Origin: Jaenimonas drosophilae
Taxonomy: Eukaryota > Euglenozoa > Kinetoplastea > Trypanosomatida > Trypanosomatidae
NCBI GenBank assembly: GCA_030849065.1
Contig: JASAON010001517.1
Span: forward strand, 1-45,588
Length of the DNA: 45,588 nucleotides
Direction: 5' to 3'
A model generated the notes under the pieces. The model did no database searches. It was given only the letters and a program-made list of their open reading frames with translations, and was not told the origin of the DNA. A program made the position numbers and the translations under genes. Below are positions 17,929 to 25,820 of this stretch, in pieces. Each line of letters opens with the position of its first letter. The first letter of the stretch is position 1.

Positions 17929-20190
17929 ATGTTCCGCACCGCACGACTGCCGCTTCTGCGGCGAGCCCTCTTCCTCACCACACTCCAGCACACCCGTCGA
18001 TGGAGCAGCAGCCAAGGACCCGACGGCCAAGACCCCACCAACAAGAAGCAGCAGCCCACGACGGAGGTGCCCGCCAAGAACAGCGGAAGCAGCAGCAGCG
18101 GCGAGAAGGCAGCAACGCCGCCACCACCACCCAAGGTGGAGGGCAAGGCCCCCGACACGAAGTCACCGACCACCAACGCTCAGCAAACCAACACCGGCGG
18201 CCATAACAACAACAACAGCAGCAGTGAAAAGAATGAGAACATTGACGACACCTTCGCCAACGATGCCTCCATCCCAAAGGGCTTTGAGGCCTTTTACTCC
18301 AAGGTGTTGCTGAGCAAAATGCCACTGAAGAAACCCCCGTCCGAGTCCATCGCCCGCGCACTAACAATGAGCCCGTCGGAGCGGGCCCTCGTCATGGAGA
18401 TTGCCAAGCGCGAGCGCCGCAAGAAGACGTGGCGCAACCTCGGCATCGTCTCGTGCCTCTTGACGGCACTGGTGGCCTACCGCACCTACCAAGCCCGCAC
18501 CCGCCTCGACGCCGACATCAGCAACTACACCGTCGTGATGGTGGACCTCCCCTCCCACACCGCCGTGTATCTCGACGAGCACCACAAGATTCTCGGCGCC
18601 CGCAACTTCGTTGACTACCACAAGTTTGAGCAGACATGCGACCCCGCCAAGGACATCATCATCAGCTACTCCACCTACTACCCATGGGTCCCGATGCTTC
18701 TGCTGTGCCTGCTGCCCGTCCTCGCCTTGATGCACACGGGCTTCAACGGCTCTGCCAAGATGGCCGCGGCGATGGTGCAGTCGGAGAAGGCGCGCTTTAA
18801 CTTCCAGCGGGAGATGAACGTCGCCACACGTCTCAAGGATGTCGCGGGCCTGACAGAGGCCAAGCGCGAGGTCGTGGAGGTCGTGGACTTCCTCAAGCAG
18901 CCTGAGCGCTACCAAGCGCTCGGCGCGAAGCTGCCCAAGGGCGTCCTGCTCGATGGGCCGCCCGGCGTCGGCAAGACGCTCTTGGCCAAGGCAGTGGCCG
19001 GTGAGGCGATGGTGCCTTTTGTCAGCTGCTCGGGCAGTGAGTTTGAGGAGGTCTACGTTGGTGTCGGCGCGCAGCGTGTGCGTGAGCTCTTCCGTGAGGC
19101 GCACAAGTGCAAGCCATGCGTCGTCTTCATTGATGAGATCGACGCCTTTGGCCGGAAGCGCAAGTCGGATGGCAACGGCAGCTCGCGTGGCACCCTCAAC
19201 GCCTTCCTCTCCGAGCTTGACGGCTTCAAGGACAGCTCAGGCATCATGGTCCTCGCCGCCACCAACCGCTCCGACATCCTCGACAACGCCCTCACCCGCT
19301 CCGGCCGATTTGATCGCAAGATTAGCCTCGAGAACCCCTCCTACAAGGACCGCATCGCCATCGCGGCGGTCCACCTCGCCCCACTCCGCCTCGATCCCAA
19401 CACCTCCCTCACCAACTTCGCCGAGATGCTCGCCGCCCTCACCCCAGGCTGCAGTGGCGCCGACATCTTCAACATTTGCAATGAGTCGGCAATTCAGGCC
19501 GCCAGGGAGGCGAAGGACTTCGTCTCGCAGCCCCACTTTCACATCGCCGTGGAACGTGTGCTCGTGGGGCTGGAAAAGAGCGCCGTCAAGTACACACCGA
19601 TTGAGCGGGAACGGCTGGCCTACCACGAGGCGGGTGTCGTGGTGCTGAATTGGTTCCAGAAGGAGACGGACCCCGTCATTAAGACGACGATCCTCCCTCG
19701 TGGCCGCCACCGCACCGGAGTCACCCAGAAGCTGCCCCAGAACACCTACATCTCCACGGAGGCAAGGCTGCTGGAGAAGATAGTGGGCCGGTTGGGGGGC
19801 TATGTGGCGGAGGAGCGCTTCTTCAATGATGTGTCGTCGAGTGCGGCCGATGACCTGCAGTCAGCCACCAACATGGCAAGGGAGATGGTGTGTACCTACG
19901 GCATGGACCCCGAGCACATCGGTCATCTCGGCTACGACCTCAATCAGAGCGACGCCATCCAGAAGCCCTTTGGACCCGACAAGGAAGACAGCATCGACCA
20001 CTCAGTGGAGGAAATTGTGCAGTCATGCCTGAAGCGTGCACGCGCCATTCTCCAGGACCACCTCCAGCACACGCGCATCGTGGCTGGGCTTCTGGTCCGC
20101 CAGGAGACCCTCACAGCCCAGGAGCTTTGGTACCATCTCGGAGACCGACCAGTCATGTCGAAGGAGTTCCAGACGTACCTGGAGAGTTAG
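17929..20190 (+). CDS. Mitochondrial FtsH/m-AAA-like protein with degenerate protease site
   Basis: A 753-residue member of the FtsH/AFG3 family. The Arg-rich N-terminus (MFRTARLPLLRRALFL) is a typical mitochondrial presequence. Two hydrophobic segments (about 168-185 and 252-270) give the m-AAA inner-membrane layout. The ATPase looks complete: Walker A GPPGVGKT (343-350), Walker B VVFIDEID (398-405), the pore loop EEVYVGVGA and the second region of homology TRSGRFDRK. The zinc motif, normally HEAGH, reads HEAGV (566-570), so one zinc ligand is missing, although the distal DDL (641-643) remains. It is therefore likely an unfoldase or chaperone subunit without proteolysis, possibly in a hetero-oligomer with an active paralogue. 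The start follows CTCTCTAG at 17891-17898. Confidence 0.9.
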   Translation: MFRTARLPLLRRALFLTTLQHTRRWSSSQGPDGQDPTNKKQQPTTEVPAKNSGSSSSGEKAATPPPPPKVEGKAPDTKSPTTNAQQTNTGGHNNNNSSSEKNENIDDTFANDASIPKGFEAFYSKVLLSKMPLKKPPSESIARALTMSPSERALVMEIAKRERRKKTWRNLGIVSCLLTALVAYRTYQARTRLDADISNYTVVMVDLPSHTAVYLDEHHKILGARNFVDYHKFEQTCDPAKDIIISYSTYYPWVPMLLLCLLPVLALMHTGFNGSAKMAAAMVQSEKARFNFQREMNVATRLKDVAGLTEAKREVVEVVDFLKQPERYQALGAKLPKGVLLDGPPGVGKTLLAKAVAGEAMVPFVSCSGSEFEEVYVGVGAQRVRELFREAHKCKPCVVFIDEIDAFGRKRKSDGNGSSRGTLNAFLSELDGFKDSSGIMVLAATNRSDILDNALTRSGRFDRKISLENPSYKDRIAIAAVHLAPLRLDPNTSLTNFAEMLAALTPGCSGADIFNICNESAIQAAREAKDFVSQPHFHIAVERVLVGLEKSAVKYTPIERERLAYHEAGVVVLNWFQKETDPVIKTTILPRGRHRTGVTQKLPQNTYISTEARLLEKIVGRLGGYVAEERFFNDVSSSAADDLQSATNMAREMVCTYGMDPEHIGHLGYDLNQSDAIQKPFGPDKEDSIDHSVEEIVQSCLKRARAILQDHLQHTRIVAGLLVRQETLTAQELWYHLGDRPVMSKEFQTYLES

Positions 20191-20330
20191 TTGGGTAACG
20201 TAAAACAACAGTGGCGCGTGAGAAGTTTGACTGATGAAACACATGCAACACCTGTTTAGAATACACACAATCTCTTCTCACTTCCACAAATTTTACTAAT
20301 TTTTCAGGAAAAGGCTTGGTGGGAAAAAAA

Positions 20331-20404
20331 TACGCAGTTCGGGACTTGAACCCGAGACCTTCGCCGTGTTAAAGCGACGTCATAACCACCTAGACCAACC
20401 GCGC
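20331..20404 (-). tRNA. tRNA-Val(AAC), copy 1
   Basis: 74 nt on the minus strand, identical to the plus-strand tRNA at 22323-22396. The anticodon stem TCGCT/GGCGA encloses loop TTAACAC with anticodon AAC. The T arm carries GGGTTCAAGTCCC. The acceptor stem pairs seven positions including two G-U. Seven T residues follow immediately (20324-20330 on the minus strand) as an RNA polymerase III terminator. Confidence 0.92.
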
Positions 20405-20477
20405 TTGCAGCACTATCGACAACGGCAAGCCGAAATACTCTTTTCTAAATATATTTAGCAATAGGTAAACCGCTGAA

Positions 20478-20561
20478 CCTTCTGTAGCTCAATTGGTAGA
20501 GCATGTGACTGTAGAGATAGCAGGTATCACAGGGTCGCTGGTTCGATTCCGGCCGGAAGGA
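20478..20561 (+). tRNA. tRNA-Tyr(GTA) with 11-nt intron
   Basis: 84 nt. The acceptor stem is CCTTCTG/CGGAAGG with discriminator A, and the T arm GCTGGTTCGATTCCGGC. The anticodon stem TGTGA/TCACA encloses GTA at 20511-20513. The 13 nt between the anticodon and the 3' stem leave an 11-nt intron (AGATAGCAGGT, 20515-20525) after position 37. An 11-nt tRNA-Tyr intron is known in trypanosomatids. A T5 terminator begins at 20566. Confidence 0.95.
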
Positions 20562-20624
20562 TACGTTTTTGCCTGCTGTCTCTTTGCTTACAGCATTTAA
20601 TATACAAGAAAATGGCTATGCATA

Positions 20625-20696
20625 TCCGGTGTGGTATAGTGGCTAGAACAAGCGGCTCTCACCCGCTAGACCCGGGTTCGATCCCCGGCACCGGAA
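20625..20696 (+). tRNA. tRNA-Glu(CTC)
   Basis: 72 nt. The acceptor stem is TCCGGTG/CACCGGA, the anticodon stem AGCGG/CCGCT with loop CTCTCAC (anticodon CTC), and the T arm CCGGGTTCGATCCCCGG. T6 follows directly at 20697-20702. Confidence 0.95.
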
Positions 20697-22186
20697 TTTT
20701 TTCGCCTCTCAATTTTCGCCGCGCCCGGCGAGATGGGGAAGCTGCATTCGGTTCCATCGCACCGCCAATGCGCTTTCCAAAACTTCTTCCTTCTTGGAAT
20801 ATGTAGCGAACCGCCTCGTTGCAAAAATGACAAAACACCTTTGGTTGAGATTGGACTCGCGTTCCAAGCAGCACTACGCCTATCAATTGGCACGCAACAC
20901 CACCAGCGTCACGCTGCCAAAAATGCGCGCCACCCCCCCCCCCACACACACACAAACACACAATTTTGGAGGCACGGATGCAAAGTAACAAGTTTGGTGG
21001 AACGCGTGCGTTACGAGAGAGGAATTGAACAACGTTGAGGAATATAACTTCTGTTGGTATGTGGGAGGGTGAGTTTGGTCGGGTTGTCGCTTGGGGAAAA
21101 AGAAATGGCCATACCCGCTTAGGGAAAGATGGGGGGGGACCCGCCCCAACCGCAAACCAAAACCATCACCCCCCCCCCCCCCCCACACACACACACACCA
21201 CCAACTGCATTGCGGTTGAAGCATGTTGGGTTGAGCAAGTAGAACTAATCTTGCCAAACAGATAGCCCCCGTCCTTTGTTGAGGTGCCTTCTCCCCCCCC
21301 CCCCTTCACTCCCACACACCGAAAAACGCGCGCCGCGCCATTCGAGTGAAACGGAATCCCCCCCCCCCCCCGCCAGCCACAGCCACAGCGCAGCCGGGCA
21401 AGTACGCCCGATGCCACACGCATCCCCTGTGCATTGTGGAGGGGGGGGGGTTGTCCGATGCCGGCCCCCCCCCCCCCCCCGCATCGCAAGCGGCGTTCAA
21501 TCCGGAGGATGCCACCCTGCCCCCGCACCCAAGCTGGATGCGATTGGTGCGGTCTCTCGAATGTTTGTGTGAGAAACCATGGTGACCGCACACCCCACAG
21601 CCCAACTAGACGCGCATGGAAGCAAACCATTTGAACACTTTGGCTTTTATTGTGCCCTTCTGGTATCGGGGGGGGGGGTGATTTGGAACTCCATCTTTCT
21701 TGCTCAGCGTTGGGAACTGGTGCGGGATTCCCAATTGGCGCGCCTGCTGTGCGATTGGGTTTGGATGCCGTCACATAGCTTCCCATTTCTTGTTACAGGG
21801 GCGTGGTGATGGCCCTGGGCCATTGTGGGGGCGAGGGGGTATATGCTATGCTGGGGGGGCTAAAATGGCAAACGGCGGTCCCCGCCGCAATGGGTGTCAA
21901 ATGGCAGCCCCCCGTTATTAACGGAAATGGCTGGAAGCGTGGGGTGGGTGTTATTGATTTCGTGCGGGGCTTGGTCTCCAAATAATTGAAAGCCGTGCGG
22001 TGCGGCTTTAATTTTGGGAGGGTCCGGCCGGTGCGCGCTGCTGAACTTTGGGTTTCCTCGCGGCTGCGCTGCCCCGCGGGCCGTCGTTGTGTTTGCGTGG
22101 CGGGGGGGGGGGGGGCTTTTGGTCCTTCCCAGCCCCCCGTGTGACTGAACCGAGAAGAAATATCATCATTTTCAACCCGGGATATA
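20697..22186. other. 1.5-kb non-coding stretch with C/G homopolymers
   Basis: No tRNA, 5S, snRNA or 7SL-like sequence was recognised on either strand, and the open frames are artefacts of poly-Pro/poly-Gly homopolymers. It is the core of the convergent switch region and differs in texture from every other intergenic gap here. Confidence 0.65.
20933..22115. repeat. Cluster of poly-C and poly-G tracts
   Basis: C runs on the plus strand at 20933-20943 (11), 21169-21184 (16), 21293-21304 (12), 21358-21371 (14) and 21465-21480 (16). G runs at 21131-21138 (8), 21441-21450 (10), 21668-21678 (11), 21853-21859 (7) and 22102-22115 (14). Two C runs continue into CA dinucleotides. C tracts dominate the left part, and only G tracts occur after 21480. 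Confidence 0.9.
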
Positions 22187-22259
22187 GCGAGCGTGGCGCA
22201 GTCGGCAGCGCGTGGGTCTCATAATCCCAAGGTCGTGAGTTCGAGCCTCACCGATCGCA
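22187..22259 (+). tRNA. tRNA-Met(CAT), elongator type
   Basis: 73 nt. The anticodon loop CTCATAA has anticodon CAT. The A box TGGCGCAGTCGG and the T arm GTGAGTTCGAGCCTCAC are well formed. The acceptor stem GCGAGCG/CGATCGC has one G-A mismatch. The GGGT/TCCC anticodon stem lacks the GGGC/CCC pattern of an initiator, so the elongator type is preferred. A T5 run lies shortly downstream. Confidence 0.88.
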
Positions 22260-22322
22260 TTCTTTTTCCATTTTTAGTGCAGAGACAATACCATCAGCAT
22301 TTGTAAGTTCTTCTTATGTGAA

Positions 22323-22396
22323 GCGCGGTTGGTCTAGGTGGTTATGACGTCGCTTTAACACGGCGAAGGTCTCGGGTTCAAGTCCCGAACTGCGTA
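22323..22396 (+). tRNA. tRNA-Val(AAC), copy 2
   Basis: Identical over its 74 nt to the minus-strand tRNA-Val at 20331-20404. The identity extends a few bases into both flanks, including the T6 terminator at 22397-22402 and following CCC. Anticodon AAC in loop TTAACAC. Confidence 0.93.
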
Positions 22397-22440
22397 TTTT
22401 TTCCCGCTCAAACTGACTCAAAGCGCTTTGGCGAAAAGTT

Positions 22441-22474
22441 TGACGGAGGTGGGGTTCGAACCCACGCCTCGAAA

Positions 22475-22513
<39 letters not shown>

Positions 22514-22520
22514 CTCCGCC
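22441..22520 (-). tRNA. tRNA-Leu(TAG)
   Basis: 80 nt, class II with a long variable arm. The anticodon stem CCAGA/TCTGG encloses TTTAGGC with anticodon TAG. The T arm is TGGGGTTCGAACCCCA in its paired form, and the acceptor GGCGGAG/CTCCGTC includes one G-U. A TTTT run lies just downstream on the minus strand. Confidence 0.92.
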
Positions 22521-22593
22521 GTTCAAAATTAGCGAATTCTTATGTATGTCGTTGAGTGAAAGTTCCTGTGTGCAAAACTTACGGAATTCTAGT

Positions 22594-22674
22594 GTCAACA
22601 TACCCAAGTGGTTACGGGGTTTGACTTGAAATCAAATGCGATCTCGCGCGCAGGTTCGAACCCTGCTGTTGACG
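22594..22674 (+). tRNA. tRNA-Ser(TGA)
   Basis: 81 nt, class II. The acceptor stem is GTCAACA/TGTTGAC with discriminator G. The anticodon stem TTTGA/TCAAA encloses CTTGAAA with anticodon TGA. The long variable arm (GCGATCTCGCGC) and the T arm CAGGTTCGAACCCTG are clear. A T6 run follows from 22676. It lies just beyond the 3' end of the lipase gene on the other strand. Confidence 0.94.
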
Positions 22675-22794
22675 GTTTTTTGCCTTCTAGACTTTTCGTT
22701 TGGGGGAAGCAGAAGAATACAGCCTGTGACATTGGCGTGGTTATTTTCATCATTGCCCGTGTAATTGGCTGAGGTGATGTTGTTTGGATGTGTG

Positions 22795-25692
22795 TTATAC
22801 CACGTCCTTGATGGCTGGGAACTTGTCTCGGAGGGTGCCGCACGATCGCCAGATGGAGCCAATGAGAAATTCCATGGCGTGACACAGCTCACGCGTGGCG
22901 GCGAGACACTCCACATGCTGCACCTCGCCCCCATGCTCCCCGAATCCCGATACAATATCGTTGGAGCTAACGACGGTGAGCACATTCTTGTGAATGGAGC
23001 GGAGATCCACCCCATAGCGCTCCCGACCCAGCAAGACACCAGGCGAGCTGAAGGCAACGGCCTTCACATCCACTTGGGCTGCCACAATAGCCGCCACCGC
23101 ACCGCCCAGCGAGTGGCCGGTGAGGACCAGATTGCGTGGCGGTTCGTCTTGGAGGGCGATGGCGGCAATGTGGTTGCCAATGTCGGCGTAGAAGTCGCGA
23201 CCATGGTTGTTGTGAAGGCAGCCTCGCATGGTGCGATTGGGGCTGTGGAGTAGCTGTTCCCAGCTTTCACGTGGTTCCTGCGGAGCGGCGAGCGATGCGA
23301 TCTTAATAAGCCGCACAATCACGTCGTGGGGTATGATACCAGCACCAGGCACGAAGACCGTCATGAACTCGTAGAGCACCGTTTCAAAGAAGAGGTTGAT
23401 GTCAATGAGGAAGTCCTTGAAGGAGAACATGTCGGTCCCGCGTATGGCGATGATGGAGGTGTTGCGACTGCTGCTAAAGAAGTCATAATAACCCGCCCAC
23501 CCTGTGGGTTGGTGTTGGTCATCAGAGCCTGGGGTGCATACATCACCCACTCTCTCCCGGATTACCCAGTCCGAACCCAGATGCTCGTTGAGGAAGGCCA
23601 GCATGGCCAAAATTTCCTGTGCGTCAATGAGGTAGGGTGCCAAGGCGAGCAGCGCCAGCTCCCACACTGTTGTTCCGTAGTAGTCGCGTTGGCACAGCTG
23701 AGGATAAAAGTCCTCGTGGATGGAGCTGGTGACGTTGTGCCACTTGAAGGCCATGTGGGCCGCCACCGGGGAGGCGTAGCCCCACGAGGCGAGGCTCTCA
23801 TCCTTGGTCATGGCGGCCGTTGCCACCCGCGACACCTCTTGCGAGAGGAGGTGCATGCGCACCACAATATGATCAAAGGTGAGAAAGCTGGCATCGGCGG
23901 GGGAGGTGATGCGGACCGGAATTGGCCGCAGCTCTTGGAAGGCTGCCTGGATGAGCATCCCTGAGACGATGGCGGCGAAGACGAGGAGGAGGGTGATGGA
24001 GATGATGCGCAGCACCACACGAGCGACGCGAAACTTGGACCCCCCAAAGTGGCCAGGGCTCTGCAGTGAGAGAAGCCTCGGCAGCACATACAAGAAGAAG
24101 TGTGGGTCGGTGAGGTAGCGCCGTGCCGCCCCATAGGGAATCACCTGCGTCCGTCGCAGCGCACAGGATGCTCCATGGGCGTAGAGGATGCGCCTACCCT
24201 TGATGTCAATAGAGAACTCCAGGCTCACAACATCAATGAAGTGTTTCCGCTTTTCGTAGCCGTCCTCCAGGACGATGGCGAGGTAGGGCTCCACCAACTC
24301 CCCCGTATCCATCCGCTGCCAGTGGACGGAGCCGTCCTGCGTGCAGTCAAACTCACGAACGAGATCGATGGAGCGTGCGGTGAGGAGCACACCAACCAAG
24401 ACGAGGAGGGCCATCACGTGCAGATTGGGCCAAAAGTAGCAGAGCGCGTGGGCGATGAGCGCCTGGTAGGGCAGCATGACGAGTAGGCAGGCGGTGGCGG
24501 CATCGGGGTGGCGGCCGAGCCACTGGAAGGAGCGCATTATGCGAATCACTGCCGTGGCGAGGGAGAGGCCCGCATATCCGTAGAGATGCGCAACGTTGAT
24601 GGTGATGAGAATCACGACCCCAGCCGCCGCCCCGGAGAGCGGCCCACTACGCACGAAGAAGACGAAGGAAAAGGCCACGGCGAGCCAAAAGGCGATGAAG
24701 CGAAGGCGGTAAATGTTGCGGGACCACCACTCATCCTCAATATAGTGAATGAGCGAGTCTGCGTGGGTGGAGCCACGACGTGCGTTGGTGGTGATGATGG
24801 GCGATGCTGATCCAGATGCAGAGGATGATGATGGCTTATGGCCATGGTCATCCACCTCCCACCTCCCCTCTCCATGGTTGGTCTTGGCAGCAACAGCAGC
24901 ACCGTTGTTGTTGTTGGTGCGATTGGCTGCGCCAAGATGAGGCGAGGAGGGCCAACGCACCTCCTTCAGCGTATCTGCCACGGTGTCTTGGATGAGCCCC
25001 GTCGGGGCACCGTGGATGAGGGTGGAGATGATGAAGGAGCTCTCGGCGAGGATGATGAAGGAGGCCGCCATGAAAACAATGCGCCACTCCGAGTCGAAGC
25101 AGCGAAGATGGGCGGAGCCGAGGTAGGCCGCCACGGTGATGAGCACCGCGAGACCCGCAAAGATGGCCATGCGGGAGGTCTTTCGCATCATGAAGCGCAT
25201 GCGTGCGCGGGTGAAGGGGAAGTCCTTGCCGTGCTCTGTGATGTAGGAATCCACCATCGCCTCCGCGACACAGTTGGCCGTCTTGTGGCCAACCGTCGCG
25301 ACGGCGAGGCTGATGGTGGTGAAGGGTGCCACCTTCAGCCCCACCTCGCCCAGACCCATCAAGAGGGTGTAGAGCTGCGAGGTGCTGTAGGGCTGCTGCT
25401 CCATCGTCTGGGTGACGGGAACGATGAGAGACCACGCCACACGCTCCAGGGCGCTGTGGGTGAGGCTCAGCACAAGAACAATGCCAGGGAGGTAGTACAA
25501 GCTGAAGAGCAAACGAATCATGGAGTCGGTGTAGAAGCTCACCTCGTCGGGGAGATAGAGGGAGCGCATCGTGGTGGCGTAGAGCCGCACCGCATGGGCC
25601 AACACACGTTGGATGGGCTGACGGGCCAACTTTGGTGATGGCGATGGCGGGGCACCAGCCACACTATCACCACCACGTCGCTTCACCTCCAT
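22795..25692 (-). CDS. Polytopic membrane protein with C-terminal class 3 lipase domain
   Basis: A 965-residue protein. The first 600 residues hold about eight or nine hydrophobic segments (for example SMIRLLFSLYYLPGIVLVLS, MAIFAGLAVLITVAAYLGSA, VVLRIISITLLLVFAAIVSG), separated by a Asn/Ser/Ala-rich loop. The C-terminal 250 residues are a lipase_3 domain: oxyanion segment IIAIRGTD, nucleophile elbow GHSLGG (859-864, Ser861), and a likely acid in VSSNDIV (Asp912). The catalytic His is not certain. Likely substrates are mono- or diacylglycerols or phospholipids at an internal membrane. The start ATG follows TTGATAG by a few bases on the minus strand (25697-25699). It is the last gene of its polycistron, adjoining the tRNA cluster. 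Confidence 0.9.
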   Translation of the reverse strand: MEVKRRGGDSVAGAPPSPSPKLARQPIQRVLAHAVRLYATTMRSLYLPDEVSFYTDSMIRLLFSLYYLPGIVLVLSLTHSALERVAWSLIVPVTQTMEQQPYSTSQLYTLLMGLGEVGLKVAPFTTISLAVATVGHKTANCVAEAMVDSYITEHGKDFPFTRARMRFMMRKTSRMAIFAGLAVLITVAAYLGSAHLRCFDSEWRIVFMAASFIILAESSFIISTLIHGAPTGLIQDTVADTLKEVRWPSSPHLGAANRTNNNNGAAVAAKTNHGEGRWEVDDHGHKPSSSSASGSASPIITTNARRGSTHADSLIHYIEDEWWSRNIYRLRFIAFWLAVAFSFVFFVRSGPLSGAAAGVVILITINVAHLYGYAGLSLATAVIRIMRSFQWLGRHPDAATACLLVMLPYQALIAHALCYFWPNLHVMALLVLVGVLLTARSIDLVREFDCTQDGSVHWQRMDTGELVEPYLAIVLEDGYEKRKHFIDVVSLEFSIDIKGRRILYAHGASCALRRTQVIPYGAARRYLTDPHFFLYVLPRLLSLQSPGHFGGSKFRVARVVLRIISITLLLVFAAIVSGMLIQAAFQELRPIPVRITSPADASFLTFDHIVVRMHLLSQEVSRVATAAMTKDESLASWGYASPVAAHMAFKWHNVTSSIHEDFYPQLCQRDYYGTTVWELALLALAPYLIDAQEILAMLAFLNEHLGSDWVIRERVGDVCTPGSDDQHQPTGWAGYYDFFSSSRNTSIIAIRGTDMFSFKDFLIDINLFFETVLYEFMTVFVPGAGIIPHDVIVRLIKIASLAAPQEPRESWEQLLHSPNRTMRGCLHNNHGRDFYADIGNHIAAIALQDEPPRNLVLTGHSLGGAVAAIVAAQVDVKAVAFSSPGVLLGRERYGVDLRSIHKNVLTVVSSNDIVSGFGEHGGEVQHVECLAATRELCHAMEFLIGSIWRSCGTLRDKFPAIKDVV

Positions 25693-25820
25693 TGAGCTAT
25701 CAAGAACACAATAAATGAAGACGAAGAAGAAGCATGCTCATGCCACACCAACATCATCATCCACGTCGGTTGCTCATTGGCACAAATGTGCCTGTCTTTG
25801 TTTCTCATGACCATCACCAA

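Larger units (their letters stand above)
20191..22794. other. Convergent strand-switch region with tRNA cluster
   Basis: The plus-strand array ends at 20190 and the minus-strand array ends at 22795, so the two RNA polymerase II units converge here. The gap holds seven tRNA genes on both strands and no protein gene. tRNA clusters at convergent switch regions are common in kinetoplastids, where these sites terminate transcription. Confidence 0.9.

Noticed and set aside
21388..21400. Possible fifth hairpin copy in the switch region
   Set aside because: Only 13 bases match the reverse complement of the core and no complementary arms flank them. Probably chance in a GC-rich region.
20659..21786. 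Open frames across the tRNA/homopolymer region
   Set aside because: They consist of antisense tRNA sequence and poly-Pro/poly-Gly from C and G runs, occur on both strands and resemble no protein.
20697..22186. 5S rRNA, U-snRNA or 7SL gene near the tRNA cluster
   Set aside because: Kinetoplastid small RNA genes often sit beside tRNAs, but no recognisable 5S, U6, U2, U3 or 7SL sequence was seen on either strand.
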